64,000 bases of DNA from Endozoicomonas sp965198415 (GCA_965198415.1 CBDAPN010000008.1:62001-126000); one strand, 5' to 3'; shown: positions 7,830-17,161, counted from the stretch's first letter. A program made the numbers and translations. The notes: generated by a model from the sequence alone, not told the origin.

Positions 7830-8630
7830 ATGCAGTCTTCTGTCTACACAGGGACATTGATGCACCACCGATTCAAGCCCAAAAAGCACCGTTTTTCTTA
7901 TCGGGTTGCCTCCTGGTTGCTGGATTTGGATGAGCTTGCGGAGCTTGATCGCAAGCTAAAGCTGTTTTCGGTTAGCCGTTTTAATCTGGTCTCGTTTTAT
8001 CCGACAGATTACGGTGATGGTTCTGAGACCCCACTGAAAGAGCAAGTTCTGCAACTTCTGCAACAACACAACATGACACCGCCAGACTCCATACGGATCT
8101 TGTGTTATCCGAGAATTATGGGTTACACCTTCAACCCGCTTGCGGTTTACTTTTGTTACAAGGAGCAACGGCTCACTGCTATTATCTACGAAGTCAGTAA
8201 TACTTTTGGTGAACGCCATGCTTATCTGGCGGAAACCGATGACCAGAGTTTTTTTCAGCACGATAAAACAGTGCTGCAGCAAAAGGCAGTAAAATTACTG
8301 CATGTTTCGCCATTTTTTCCCATGAACTGTTCTTACCATTTTCGCACCCGGCCACCAGCAGATCAGGTCACTCTTGGCATCAACTTAAATGACGACAACG
8401 GCAAGCTTTTTACCGCTGTTTTTAATGGTCAACAGCAAAACATTGATGATGGCTCGATTTTGAAACAAGCACTGCTTATCCCGTTGCAAACCTTGAAAGT
8501 TGTCGGTGCTATCCATTGGGAAGCGCTGCGTTTATGGCTTAAGGGCATTGCCATACATACTCACAAACCCAAAGATGAGTTTTACAGCCACAGCCGTGCA
8601 CACAGTTTAATGAACAGGGAGAACAAATAA
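7830..8630 (+). CDS. DUF1365 family protein
   Basis: A 266-residue protein matching DUF1365. It has the N-terminal segment SVYTGTLMHHRFKPKKHRFS, the central ILCYPRIMGYTFNPLAVYFCY and VSNTFGERHAYL, and the later HVSPFFPMNCSYHF. The biochemical function is not established. It is nearly always next to the FAD oxidoreductase and a cfa-like methyltransferase, as here, which suggests a shared role in modifying membrane fatty acids under photooxidative stress. It lies 2 bp after the upstream gene and its stop overlaps the next start (TAATG). Confidence 0.9.
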   Translation: MQSSVYTGTLMHHRFKPKKHRFSYRVASWLLDLDELAELDRKLKLFSVSRFNLVSFYPTDYGDGSETPLKEQVLQLLQQHNMTPPDSIRILCYPRIMGYTFNPLAVYFCYKEQRLTAIIYEVSNTFGERHAYLAETDDQSFFQHDKTVLQQKAVKLLHVSPFFPMNCSYHFRTRPPADQVTLGINLNDDNGKLFTAVFNGQQQNIDDGSILKQALLIPLQTLKVVGAIHWEALRLWLKGIAIHTHKPKDEFYSHSRAHSLMNRENK

Positions 8631-9862
8631 TGAGTTCAACCAGCTCCACGGAGATGAGAGCCAGACCTGCCTTCTCTGCTTTTAGAAAAATACTTCTCTG
8701 GTTGGAAAAGCGCCTGACAAAAGCCGGTGTATCCCGCATTGAACTGCGAATTGATAGCGAAACACATATTATGGCCGGTCAATTAAAAGCCGGTATTCCC
8801 GTCCCTTCTTTGCACATTCACAATCCGCTGTCGCTGGCTCGGCAAAGCAGCCAGGGGTTGTTGGGCTGGTCGGAGGCTTTTTTAGACGGTGACTGGAGCT
8901 CTCCAGATCTAAAAGCACTGATCGACTGGGCCATGTTCAATGAAGAGAATCTTGAGCAAGAGATATCCGAAGGTTGGTTTAGCAGACTAATCAGAAAAGT
9001 GCGCCATAAAATGAATGACAACAGTCGTAAGGGAAGTCGGCGCAATATTTCAGCTCACTACGATCTGGGCAATGACTTTTACCAACACTGGCTTGACCCA
9101 ACCATGACTTATTCCAGTGCCTTGTATCTGGATGATCAAGACGACCTGGAAACAGCGCAAAAGAACAAATACAACACCATTATCGACTGGCTTGATCTTC
9201 GCGAAGGTCAGTCCGTTTTGGAAATTGGTTGTGGCTGGGGTGGTTTTGCCAATGCCTTGCGCCAGCGCCATGGTGGCGATTACCACGGTATCACCCTTTC
9301 CAAAGAGCAGCTTGCCTTCGCCCGTCAAACTAACAAGATGCTGTCACCGGATGCTTTTAGCCTGACAGATTATCGGGATATTAAAAACGAGTATGATCAC
9401 ATCGTTTCCATAGAAATGATTGAAGCGGTGGGCGAAAGGCACTGGCCGGTTTATTTTCAGAAAATTTTCAACAGCCTCAAACCCGGCGGCTCTGTGGTGA
9501 TTCAGGTGATTTTAATTGACGATTCCCGTTTTGAAGGTTATCGAAACAACGTCGATTTTATTCAACGGTATATTTTTCCGGGCGGAATGTTGCCTTGTGA
9601 CAAGGCCATGAAAGAGCAGGCACACAACGCGGGCTTATCAATTAGCAATCGTCTGTCGTTTGGGTTGGATTACGCAAAAACTCTGGCTGAATGGAAAAAT
9701 CGGTTTTTCGCCGCTTGGCCTGCTATTGAACAACTTGGGTTTGATGAACGCTTCAAACGGCTCTGGCATTTTTATCTGGCTTACTGTGAAACGGGTTTTC
9801 AGTTCAAAAGCATTGATGTGTGCCTGTACAAGCTCACCAAACCTCGGGAGGTTCTATGTTAG
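8630..9862 (+). CDS. cfa: Cyclopropane-fatty-acyl-phospholipid synthase family methyltransferase
   Basis: A 410-residue SAM-dependent enzyme. The N-terminal lipid-binding part is followed by ISAHYDLGNDFYQHWLDPTM, the family hallmark. SAM motif I (VLEIGCGWGGFA) comes next, then the active-site region around VSIEMIEAVGERHWPVYF. It methylenates or otherwise modifies unsaturated acyl chains of membrane phospholipids. In ChrR regulons the homologue is linked to furan or methylated fatty acids, so cyclopropane formation is not certain. The gene is translationally coupled to its neighbours. Confidence 0.9.
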   Translation: MSSTSSTEMRARPAFSAFRKILLWLEKRLTKAGVSRIELRIDSETHIMAGQLKAGIPVPSLHIHNPLSLARQSSQGLLGWSEAFLDGDWSSPDLKALIDWAMFNEENLEQEISEGWFSRLIRKVRHKMNDNSRKGSRRNISAHYDLGNDFYQHWLDPTMTYSSALYLDDQDDLETAQKNKYNTIIDWLDLREGQSVLEIGCGWGGFANALRQRHGGDYHGITLSKEQLAFARQTNKMLSPDAFSLTDYRDIKNEYDHIVSIEMIEAVGERHWPVYFQKIFNSLKPGGSVVIQVILIDDSRFEGYRNNVDFIQRYIFPGGMLPCDKAMKEQAHNAGLSISNRLSFGLDYAKTLAEWKNRFFAAWPAIEQLGFDERFKRLWHFYLAYCETGFQFKSIDVCLYKLTKPREVLC

Positions 9863-10464
9863 CTAGCATGCCTGTTACTATCAAAAAACTGGCAATAATT
9901 ATGAAAAGCAAGCTGGAACCCGTAAGAAAAAAGTGGATATTTGGCCCGTTCCTGATCTTTCTGTTTACGCTAACGGGGTGCTCTACGATGGATATTAACG
10001 ACTATACCGACAGCGATCCACAACTGAAAATTGAGGAATACTTCTCTGGTGAAACCGTTGCCTGGGGCATGTTTCAAGATCGATTTGGCAATGTTCAAAA
10101 GCGCTTTAAAGTGCTTATGAGTGGCAAGGTAGAAGACGGGAAGTTGGTACTCAACGAAGACTTTATCTACGCTGACGGGACCCAATCAAAGCGGATTTGG
10201 ACCATAAAGATTCTTGGCAATGGCCAGTACGAAGGCGCAGCCGGAGATGTGGTTGGTGTTGCCATTGGTAAAAGTGCAGGCAACGCTTTTAATTTCAAAT
10301 ATCAGATGCGTCTGCCCATCAGCGGTAGAGAGTGGGTAGTTTCATTTGATGATTGGATGTTTCTGCAAGAAGAAGGCGTACTACTTAATGTTGCCACCAT
10401 GAGTAAATGGGGTATCAAACTGGGAACTTTGACCGTTGCTTTTGAAAAGCCGGGCAGTAAATAA
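9856..10464 (+). CDS. DUF3833 family lipoprotein
   Basis: A protein of about 202 residues with a hydrophobic segment ending in a lipobox (FTLTGC), so a lipoprotein is predicted. The mature part (IEEYFSGETVAWGMFQDRFG...) matches DUF3833, whose function is unknown. The ATG at 9856 is preceded by a good site (GGGAGG, about 5 nt) and overlaps the end of cfa by 7 bp. An internal ATG at 9901 would give a more ordinary signal-peptide length (lipobox Cys at 27 instead of 42). DUF3833 genes recur in this type of sigma-factor regulon. Confidence 0.85.
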   Translation: MLASMPVTIKKLAIIMKSKLEPVRKKWIFGPFLIFLFTLTGCSTMDINDYTDSDPQLKIEEYFSGETVAWGMFQDRFGNVQKRFKVLMSGKVEDGKLVLNEDFIYADGTQSKRIWTIKILGNGQYEGAAGDVVGVAIGKSAGNAFNFKYQMRLPISGREWVVSFDDWMFLQEEGVLLNVATMSKWGIKLGTLTVAFEKPGSK

Positions 10465-10475
10465 GGCAAGACGCC

Positions 10476-11243
10476 ATGGGTGAAATAACGTTTGCTAAAA
10501 CCGCTGTTGTTTGGATTACCGGCGCAAGCCAAGGCATTGGCGCTGCCGTGGCTTTAGCTATGGCTCGTGAGGGATTGACCATAGCCGCTAGCGCCCGAAA
10601 TGAAGAAAAACTAAACAATCTTGCTGCTCAGTCGGCAGCGCTTAAGGGTAAAATTATTCCTTATCCACTGGATGTCACCGATCAGAGCGCCGTCAATGCC
10701 ACGGTTAGTAAGATCATTAACGACCATGGTCAAATTAATCAAGCCATTTTAAATGCCGGCACCTACTTGCCAGAGGTGGCTGAAGCGTTTAACAGCCAAG
10801 CTGTACGCCAGCAAGTGGAGTTGAACCTGATGGGGGTGTGTCACTGTATTGAGCCACTGATTTCACAAATGAAATCTCAGGGGCAAGGTACGATCGCTAT
10901 CAATGCGTCTTTGGCCGGTTATCGTGGCTTGCCCCGCTCAGCCGGTTACGGTGCCACAAAGGCAGCGTTAATTAACATGGCCGAATCGTTGCAATCTGAA
11001 TTACCCGCTTTGGGGATAAACATTAAATTGATTAACCCGGGGTTCGTGAAAACCCCGCTAACGGATAAAAACCGTTTCCCTATGCCTTTTTTGATTGAAG
11101 CCGAACAAGCTGCCAGTATCATTGTTAAAGGGATGAAAAGCCGTAAGTTTGAAATTCGCTTTCCCTGCCTTTTTGCCGGCATTGTTGGCTTTATGCGCTA
11201 CTTGCCTTATTCGCTTTATTTTTATCTTATTGCCAAGCTGTAG
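10476..11243 (+). CDS. Short-chain dehydrogenase/reductase, last gene of the ECF operon
   Basis: A 255-residue SDR with TGASQGIG (cofactor binding), NAG, and the active-site YGATK preceded by INASLAGYRG. The C-terminus is unusually hydrophobic (IVGFMRYLPYSLYFYLIAKL), suggesting membrane association. SDR genes of this type accompany the FAD oxidoreductase/DUF1365/cfa cluster, and a role in lipid modification is inferred. The gene lies 11 bp after the DUF3833 gene and belongs to the same operon. Confidence 0.85.
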   Translation: MGEITFAKTAVVWITGASQGIGAAVALAMAREGLTIAASARNEEKLNNLAAQSAALKGKIIPYPLDVTDQSAVNATVSKIINDHGQINQAILNAGTYLPEVAEAFNSQAVRQQVELNLMGVCHCIEPLISQMKSQGQGTIAINASLAGYRGLPRSAGYGATKAALINMAESLQSELPALGINIKLINPGFVKTPLTDKNRFPMPFLIEAEQAASIIVKGMKSRKFEIRFPCLFAGIVGFMRYLPYSLYFYLIAKL

Positions 11244-11417
11244 CTGGCTGGACAGCCTCACTCAAACCCCATAGACTCTCGGACGAACCGTCTCGGGGAT
11301 TTTGTGATGCTGAAAAGTCCCTGCGACACTTGCAGAAAATAGTACTATTGCATAGTCCCGCTTTTATTATGTCCCGCCACTCTCACCAATAGAAATCGTT
11401 TATGGAGATCCTGGCCT

Positions 11418-12227
11418 ATGCCTTCTACTCCCATTGCGCTAACCATTGCCGGTTCTGACAGCGGCGGTGGTGCCGGAATTCAGGCAGATTTGAAAACGTT
11501 TTCTGCACTCAAGGCATACGGTTGTAGCGTTATTACCGCCCTTACGGCACAGAATACTCTAGGGGTTCAGGGTATTTTTGATGTTTCCCCGGCTTTTGTT
11601 CAGCAGCAACTGGACTCTGTTTTTTCTGACCTGAACGTATCCGCTGCTAAAGTGGGTATGTTGAGTCAGCCGGGTGTGATTGATGCCGTGGTGCAAGCGA
11701 TCAGTAAATATCAGCCAGAGCATTTGGTGGTTGATCCGGTCATGGTGGCTACCAGTGGCGATGTGCTGCTGCAGGAAGACGCTATTGACAGCCTGCGTAA
11801 CACTCTGATTCCAAAAGCTACGCTGATTACTCCTAACTTGCCAGAAGCTGCGGTACTGCTGGATTGTCCCTGCCCGCAATCGCTGGATGCCATGGAGGCC
11901 ATGGTTGAACCGTTAATGGCGCTTGGCGCTGGTGCGGTGTTACTCAAAGGCGGTCATCTTACTGCAGCAGGGGGCAAGGCAGTGGATCTGTTCTATGACG
12001 GTCAGACCCTGCACACCCTGCAATCACCCTGGATTGCAACTCAAAATACCCATGGTACCGGTTGTACGCTGTCGTCTGCGGTAACGGCTTTACTGGCCAG
12101 AGGTTTCCAGCTAAGTAAAGCCGTCAGTGATGCCAAGGAATATATCGCTCGTGCGATTGCCCACGCAGACACCCTAAATATTGGTTCCGGCCACGGGCCG
12201 GTTCATCACTTTTATCAGAGTTGGTAA
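11418..12227 (+). CDS. thiD: Hydroxymethylpyrimidine/phosphomethylpyrimidine kinase ThiD
   Basis: A ribokinase-fold kinase of 269 residues. The N-terminal IAGSDSGGGAGIQADLKTF and the C-terminal THGTGCTLSSAVTALLARG (anion hole and catalytic Cys) are diagnostic of ThiD. It phosphorylates HMP to HMP-P and HMP-PP for thiamin synthesis in the cytosol. It heads a four-gene operon with an ABC importer for a pyrimidine precursor, which points to salvage. No TPP riboswitch elements (CTGAGA, ACCTGAT) could be seen in the 170-bp leader. Confidence 0.95.
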   Translation: MPSTPIALTIAGSDSGGGAGIQADLKTFSALKAYGCSVITALTAQNTLGVQGIFDVSPAFVQQQLDSVFSDLNVSAAKVGMLSQPGVIDAVVQAISKYQPEHLVVDPVMVATSGDVLLQEDAIDSLRNTLIPKATLITPNLPEAAVLLDCPCPQSLDAMEAMVEPLMALGAGAVLLKGGHLTAAGGKAVDLFYDGQTLHTLQSPWIATQNTHGTGCTLSSAVTALLARGFQLSKAVSDAKEYIARAIAHADTLNIGSGHGPVHHFYQSW

Positions 12228-12239
12228 GGGCGCTACAGA

Positions 12240-13001
12240 ATGTTTGACGTAGTGGTGCGCGATGCCAGTTTGCGCTTTGGCAATCGCTGTGTATTTGAAG
12301 GTCTCAACTTGACCCTGAAAGGTGGGTGCTGGACGTGCCTGCTTGGTGGTAGCGGTGTTGGGAAAACCAGCCTTTTACGTCTGATTGCCGGGCTACCAGC
12401 GGGTAAAACCACTGGCGAAGTGCGTTGTCAGGATGGCTTTACAATCAATCGTCGTGTCGCCTGGATGGCGCAGGAAGACCTGCTTATGCCCTGGTTCACG
12501 GTTTTTGAAAATATCACTTTGGGGCAACGACTGCGCCGCAGCATAGTCGGCATATTGAAGCGCCAGCCACTGTTAACCAATGAGGTTCAGGAACGGGCGT
12601 TGTCGATTTTGGAGCAGGTGGGTTTGGCGGACAAGGCTCAGGAGTTGCCTCAGCATCTCTCCGGCGGCCAGCGCCAGCGGGTGGCGCTGGCCCGTACATT
12701 AATGGAAAACAGCCCGGTGGTGTTAATGGATGAACCCTTTGCGGCTCTGGACGCCATCACCCGGCTAAACCTGCAAGATCTTGCCTGTGAGTTGTTGCAA
12801 AACCGCACTGTTTTGCTGATTACCCATGATCCTCTTGAAGCCTTGCGTTTGGGGCATGAGGTTTATCACTTGCAAGGACAGCCCGCTTGGCTGACCGATG
12901 CGATTATCCCACCCGGGGCGACCCCTCGCTCTCTTGCTAACAATGATCTTATGGCGTTGCAGGGAAAGCTGCTGGAACGCTTGCAACATGAGTCCCATTG
13001 A
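12240..13001 (+). CDS. thiZ: ABC transporter ATP-binding protein (ThiZ-like, pyrimidine precursor import)
   Basis: A 253-residue ABC ATPase with Walker A GGSGVGKTS, signature LSGGQRQR and Walker B VVLMDEPF followed by the H-loop LLITHDPLEA. It belongs to the nitrate/taurine/HMP importer group. Its position between thiD and a permease plus a ThiY-like binding protein supports import of a thiamin pyrimidine precursor (HMP or its formylaminopyrimidine form). It starts 12 bp after thiD. The symbol rests on context as much as on sequence. Confidence 0.82.
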   Translation: MFDVVVRDASLRFGNRCVFEGLNLTLKGGCWTCLLGGSGVGKTSLLRLIAGLPAGKTTGEVRCQDGFTINRRVAWMAQEDLLMPWFTVFENITLGQRLRRSIVGILKRQPLLTNEVQERALSILEQVGLADKAQELPQHLSGGQRQRVALARTLMENSPVVLMDEPFAALDAITRLNLQDLACELLQNRTVLLITHDPLEALRLGHEVYHLQGQPAWLTDAIIPPGATPRSLANNDLMALQGKLLERLQHESH

Positions 13002-13013
13002 GGAGAACGGTCG

Positions 13014-13766
13014 ATGAAAGACACTCTCAAACCTTTGATCGCTCTCATTGGCATTCTTTTGCTGTGGCACGTTATGGTGGTTGGCTTTGAAATGCCGGGG
13101 TATATACTGCCAAGCCCATTAAAAGTCGCGCACAGCATCGCTGCCAATACCAGCTTGCTATGGGAGCACACCTTGGTGACGCTCACTGAAATGTTACTGG
13201 GGCTGTTTTTTGGGGTCTTATCGGGCGTTTTGCTTGCGCTGATTCTGACTTACTTCACTATTTTAAGGCCATGGCTGCTGCCAATCCTGCTGATCTCCCA
13301 GGCGATGCCGGTATTTGCCCTGGCACCTGTACTGATGCTTTGGCTTGGCTACGGTCTCACTTCCAAAGTGGCGATGACGGTGTTGGTGATCTTCTTCCCA
13401 GTAGCCACCTGCTCCTACGATGGCCTGCGGCACACCAATCAAGGCTGGCTAGATATGGCGCAAACCATGGGTGGCAGCCGGCTCTCTATTCTGCATAATA
13501 TTCGCTGGCCTGCTGCCTTGCCGTCTCTGGCCTCTGGCGTGCGTATAGCGGTAGTGGTTGCCCCCATTGGTGCCGTCGTTGGTGAATGGGTAGGCTCCAG
13601 TGCAGGCCTTGGTTACCTAATGCTGCAGGCCAATGCAAGACTCTGGGTGGATCAGATGTTTGCCGCCCTTGCCGTGCTGGCTATATGTTCCGTGACCCTT
13701 TACTACGTTACTGACCGCCTCCTTCGCAAACTCATTCCCTGGCAACCGGAAACCTCTCTGGAGTAA
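13014..13766 (+). CDS. thiX: ABC transporter permease (ThiX-like)
   Basis: A 250-residue integral membrane protein with about six hydrophobic segments. It carries the binding-protein-dependent permease loop that contacts the ATPase (MAQTMGGSRLSILHNIRWPAA, around residues 145-165). The family includes SsuC/TauC/ThiX permeases. It forms the importer with the adjacent ATPase and binding protein. Spacing is 12 bp upstream and 5 bp downstream, so one operon is likely. Confidence 0.85.
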   Translation: MKDTLKPLIALIGILLLWHVMVVGFEMPGYILPSPLKVAHSIAANTSLLWEHTLVTLTEMLLGLFFGVLSGVLLALILTYFTILRPWLLPILLISQAMPVFALAPVLMLWLGYGLTSKVAMTVLVIFFPVATCSYDGLRHTNQGWLDMAQTMGGSRLSILHNIRWPAALPSLASGVRIAVVVAPIGAVVGEWVGSSAGLGYLMLQANARLWVDQMFAALAVLAICSVTLYYVTDRLLRKLIPWQPETSLE

Positions 13767-13771
13767 GCATA

Positions 13772-14725
13772 ATGCTGAAAAACCTCATTTTATGGGCTTT
13801 AACGATGGCTCTGTCTGTGCACCTGCAAGCGAATACGCCGCAAGCGCCCGCAAAAGAGCTGACACTGATGCTTGAGTGGTTTGTAAACCCCGATCATGGC
13901 CCCATCATCATCGCCAAGGAAAAAGGCTATTTCAAAGATCAGGGGCTTAATGTCACTATTCAGGAGCCCGCCGACCCCAACCTTCCCCCCAAGCTGGTGG
14001 CCGCAGGCAAAGTTGACCTTGCTGTTTACTATCAGCCAAGCCTGATCCACGGTATCGCCAGCGGCCTACCCCTGGCCTGGGCGGGTACGCTGATTGCCAC
14101 ACCGCTTGATGGTCTGCTGGTGCTGGAGAAAAGCCCGATAAAATCCCTCAAGGATATGAAAGGCAAAACCATCGGGCTCAATATTGGCGGTATTGAAAAT
14201 GCGATTCTCAACACGCTGTTTGAGCCCTACGGCTTTGGGGCTAAAGACGTCAAACTAGTGAACGTTGGCTGGAACCTGTCGTCTTCGTTATTAAGCGGAC
14301 GAGTGGACGCCATTATGGGCGGTTATCGAAATTTTGAGCTGAACCAACTGCAAATTGAAGGCAGTAAAGGGCGCATGTTTTATTATGAAGAGCATAACAT
14401 TCCACCCTACGATGAGCTGATTTTCATCGCCAACAGCAAAAAGCACGACAAAGACGCCAACCGACGCTTTTTGAAAGCGATTGAACTGGGCACTCAGTTT
14501 ATTGTGAATAATCCAGAAAGGTCCTGGGCAATATTCCGCGATTACAGCCCGAAAAAGCTCGATAATGAACTCAATCGTCGCGCTTGGTTTGATACAATCT
14601 CCCGGTTCGCTCTGAGGCCCGCTGCAAAAGATTTGAGTCGATATAAAACCTTTGTAGAGTTTCTGTATGAAAAAGGTGAACTGAAGAAAAAAATCAATAT
14701 GAGTGAGCAAATGCTTGCGCTATAA
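13772..14725 (+). CDS. thiY: ABC transporter substrate-binding protein for a thiamin pyrimidine precursor (ThiY/NMT1-like)
   Basis: A 317-residue periplasmic binding protein with a signal peptide ending near QANTPQA. The NMT1/THI5-like fold is visible in LMLEWFVNPDHGPIIIAKEK, EPADPNLPPKLVAAGKVD and DAIMGGYRNFELNQL. ThiY binds N-formyl-4-amino-5-aminomethyl-2-methylpyrimidine, a breakdown product of thiamin (family knowledge). With ThiD, and TenA elsewhere in the window, it forms a salvage route. It is the last gene of the operon; a GC hairpin follows. Confidence 0.85.
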   Translation: MLKNLILWALTMALSVHLQANTPQAPAKELTLMLEWFVNPDHGPIIIAKEKGYFKDQGLNVTIQEPADPNLPPKLVAAGKVDLAVYYQPSLIHGIASGLPLAWAGTLIATPLDGLLVLEKSPIKSLKDMKGKTIGLNIGGIENAILNTLFEPYGFGAKDVKLVNVGWNLSSSLLSGRVDAIMGGYRNFELNQLQIEGSKGRMFYYEEHNIPPYDELIFIANSKKHDKDANRRFLKAIELGTQFIVNNPERSWAIFRDYSPKKLDNELNRRAWFDTISRFALRPAAKDLSRYKTFVEFLYEKGELKKKINMSEQMLAL

Positions 14726-14740
14726 GATTGTGGTTGGCTC

Positions 14741-14757
14741 GTCCGGCTTTGCCGGAC
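14741..14757 (+). terminator. Hairpin after the thi operon
   Basis: Perfect stem GTCCGGC/GCCGGAC with a TTT loop, 15 bp after the thiY-like stop. There is no T run, so termination is plausible but not certain. Confidence 0.45.
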
Positions 14758-14971
14758 GTTGACTTAGAGCCTGTCAGAAAATCGATGAAAAACGGCGGCT
14801 TACTCTGGCAGGCAGGAACTGATAGAGATCAGATTTCTGTACAAGAACAGATAAAGAGCACTTTCCATGCCGGATTGCTCAGAATACAGTCAAAATTGAC
14901 GGATTTTAAGTACACCACACCCTCATATAAGGCATGATAAACAACAAATTGATACGCGCCAGCCTGGAAGG

Positions 14972-15080
14972 CTACTGACGATCTCTGGTCAGCAGGATTT
15001 TATCCAACCGCTTCAGGTTACCGGCGACAACCGCCAATGCAACACACTGCTGTCCGGTTAAAAAAACGGATGAGTCTGAA
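14972..15080 (-). pseudogene. Transposase C-terminal remnant
   Basis: On the minus strand a short frame ends with ...GQQCVALAVVAGNLKRLDKI and a TAG at 14972. A basic tail in which VV-(A)-NLKRL follows an Ala/Val-rich stretch is typical of the C-terminus of DDE transposases. No upstream catalytic region remains. It marks an old insertion at the left edge of a disturbed region. The rest of 14758-15178 holds nothing else I recognise. Confidence 0.5.
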
Positions 15081-15178
15081 GGTGCCTGTCCTTACTGGTT
15101 TTCAGTAAATAGTGATTATCAAGACAGCTATGTTAAAAACCAAAGGACAGGTATAAAACATATCAACAGCATGTTGGT

Positions 15179-15517
15179 TTGCCCGACAACTTGGCTATTT
15201 CTCTTCACTATTTTGGCTTTGCTGATAGGGTCATTGCCAATGAAGTCCAAAACAGCCTGATAATGTATGATTCCAGCATAAACTCTGTTGACCAAGCTAC
15301 GATCAAAAGTTGCTGGCATGCTATTATGCCAATTCTAGGTAAGTACCCATCTGTATTTTCACTGGTGTCTGAGACGCACTCTTCCCAATTGATCAGCGAC
15401 TGGCGGGATGCTGATGGTAATCCGGTGAGCAGAGTGCTGCTGAACAGCTGGAATTTTCTGTTCCGGGAAGATGATAAGGATGATTATATTCAACGATTGC
15501 TGGACAAGATTGGTTAA
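15179..15517 (+). CDS. Hypothetical protein, possibly 5'-truncated
   Basis: The frame encodes about 112 residues (from LPDNLAISLHYFGFADRV to IQRLLDKIG). It opens with a TTG, and no ATG or good ribosome site is visible before a stop at 15134. The frame begins just after a transposase remnant, so its true N-terminus may have been lost. The protein is polar with aromatic residues; no family is recognised. It lies 80 bp upstream of the HipA-like kinase/DUF3037 pair and may belong to that module. Confidence 0.45.
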   Translation: MPDNLAISLHYFGFADRVIANEVQNSLIMYDSSINSVDQATIKSCWHAIMPILGKYPSVFSLVSETHSSQLISDWRDADGNPVSRVLLNSWNFLFREDDKDDYIQRLLDKIG

Positions 15518-15596
15518 CCTTTAAGGATTGGTGGTGGGACAGCTGCTTTGTTATGCCCGCAATACAACCTCACAATACAACAAGGGAGCTGAGGAT

Positions 15597-16333
15597 TTGA
15601 CGCAGCGCATCCAGATAGAAGAGATAGTTGGTGAGTCGAATCAGGGGCGCAGCGGCGGGGTTTTCCGCTGTATTGGTGATGATGAAGAGAGTTACTTTCT
15701 GAAAGGTCTCGGAGTCGGCAGGCCCGATCTGGCGAAAGAATGGATTTGCGCCAATCTGGCCAGAGCCTTTGGGCTCCCGGTTGCAGGCTTTGCTCTGGCG
15801 GAACTGTATCACTATGTACGAGAGTTTCTCACAGGATTGGCAAAGGCGTATTGGTCATGGTACCTGCTTTGCCTCCCGTGAAGTGAAAAACGTACAGTGG
15901 TTAGAATCAGGCGCCATGTCTGCAGTTGTACCTGAACCGTTGCAGAATGACCTGCTCGTTTTTGATCGCTGGATCAGAAATGAAGACCGAACCCGGGGCA
16001 ATACCAATTTACTATGGGTTTCTCGTCAGGATAAACTCGTGGTCATTGATCACAATATGGCGTTTGACCCTGCTTTTGAAACAGCGTCCTTTTTCCGGAA
16101 CCACATATTTGCTTCAGCAAAAAAGCGTGTTTTTTCGGATCTTGCTTCTATTGATCGAATATCAAGTCAAGATGCAGGCGGCTCTGGCCGACTTCCATCA
16201 GTGGGCGGAAATTGCCCAAAATGAATGGCCTTGGCTTGACCTTGAGGAAACCCGTGAGTTTGAGCTAGACTCTGACGCCCTATTTGCCATACTGAACGAA
16301 TACTCTACCGACGAATTCTGGAGCATGAGATGA
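15597..16333 (+). pseudogene. HipA-like kinase, broken by two apparent frameshifts
   Basis: Three frames read in succession give one HipA-like (HipA_2 type) protein. The first gives IEEIVGESNQGRSGGVFRC...YFLKG and PDLAKEWICANLARAFGLPV. The second gives GHGTCFASREVKNVQW, LLVFDRWIRNEDRTRGNTN and LVVIDHNMAF (kinase catalytic and metal-binding segments). The third gives YQVKMQAALADFHQWA to the end. The shifts lie near 15805-15830 and 16140-16165. The start is taken as TTG at 15597 with GGGAG 8 nt upstream. The family pairs with DUF3037 proteins, as here. Its function (toxin-like kinase or other) is not established. Confidence 0.75.
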
Positions 16334-17154
16334 CAAAATACGCTTGCCGTTATGCTATTGTGCAATTCATGCCTTATCCGGAGACAGGCGAGTTTGCGAA
16401 TGTTGGTGTTGTTGCCGTAATCCCTCAGAAAAACAGTTTCGTTTTCAAGTTGGAACTGACCAAATACAGCCGGTTGACCAAGTTTTTCAGACATCTTGAC
16501 CATACAGTATTTACTCAGGCAATCAAGCACTTGAATGAAGAACTGCACTACCTCGCAGAGACTGTAAGCAATCAGGGTATTAACGCTATTCAAGCTTTCG
16601 AGCTGATCGTTCGTCCACTGGAAGCGATTCTGCGCTTTAGCAAGGAACGGGTCAAAATGACCGAGAAGCCCCAAACAATTGCCGCTGAGCTGTTTGATCG
16701 CTTTGTACTCCACGACTTTGCCCAGAAAAAGAACTATGAGCAGGAACTGCAAAGACGGGTTGGTCAGCTGGTGCGCAAGCTGAATCTTCGCCATCAGTTC
16801 AAGAAAGAAAAGATTGGGACACTGTATCCGGTCAATATGCCACTGGTTCAAAATACCGAGGAAGGACAGGTAAGAGCCATTCAGCCTTTGCATTTTGACC
16901 GCGACGAGCCTGAGAAAATCATTGAGCACGGTAATTTATGGATTGGCAAGTTGGGCACCTTGCAAGAGCTCAAAGAACTGCCTGACGATATTCTGATCCC
17001 GGTAGAAAAACCAACTCATAAAGGTGATGTTCAGACAGCTTGGAAGATGATCAGGGGTCGTTTGAAAGACTTCGGTGATATCACCGATGCCAGCAATGAT
17101 AAGCAGATTGAGAAGTTTGCGAAAATCAAAGGGGGTATAGCTTTTAAACATTAG
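16330..17154 (+). CDS. DUF3037 family protein
   Basis: A 274-residue protein that begins YACRYAIVQFMPYPETGEFA followed by NVGVVAV, the conserved N-terminal region of DUF3037. No catalytic motif is recognised. Its ATG overlaps the stop of the HipA-like gene (ATGA), so the two were translationally coupled, and the pairing is recurrent in bacteria. This gene is intact although its partner is frameshifted. A palindromic terminator follows. Confidence 0.82.
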   Translation: MTKYACRYAIVQFMPYPETGEFANVGVVAVIPQKNSFVFKLELTKYSRLTKFFRHLDHTVFTQAIKHLNEELHYLAETVSNQGINAIQAFELIVRPLEAILRFSKERVKMTEKPQTIAAELFDRFVLHDFAQKKNYEQELQRRVGQLVRKLNLRHQFKKEKIGTLYPVNMPLVQNTEEGQVRAIQPLHFDRDEPEKIIEHGNLWIGKLGTLQELKELPDDILIPVEKPTHKGDVQTAWKMIRGRLKDFGDITDASNDKQIEKFAKIKGGIAFKH

Positions 17155-17161
17155 CTTTATA

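Noticed and set aside
11244..11417. Possible TPP riboswitch before thiD
   Set aside because: The conserved CTGAGA and ACCTGAT elements are absent. The leader shows only unspecific short repeats.
14728..14937. Plus-strand frame after the thi operon
   Set aside because: It runs through a hairpin and insertion-sequence-like debris. There is no ribosome site or family pattern.
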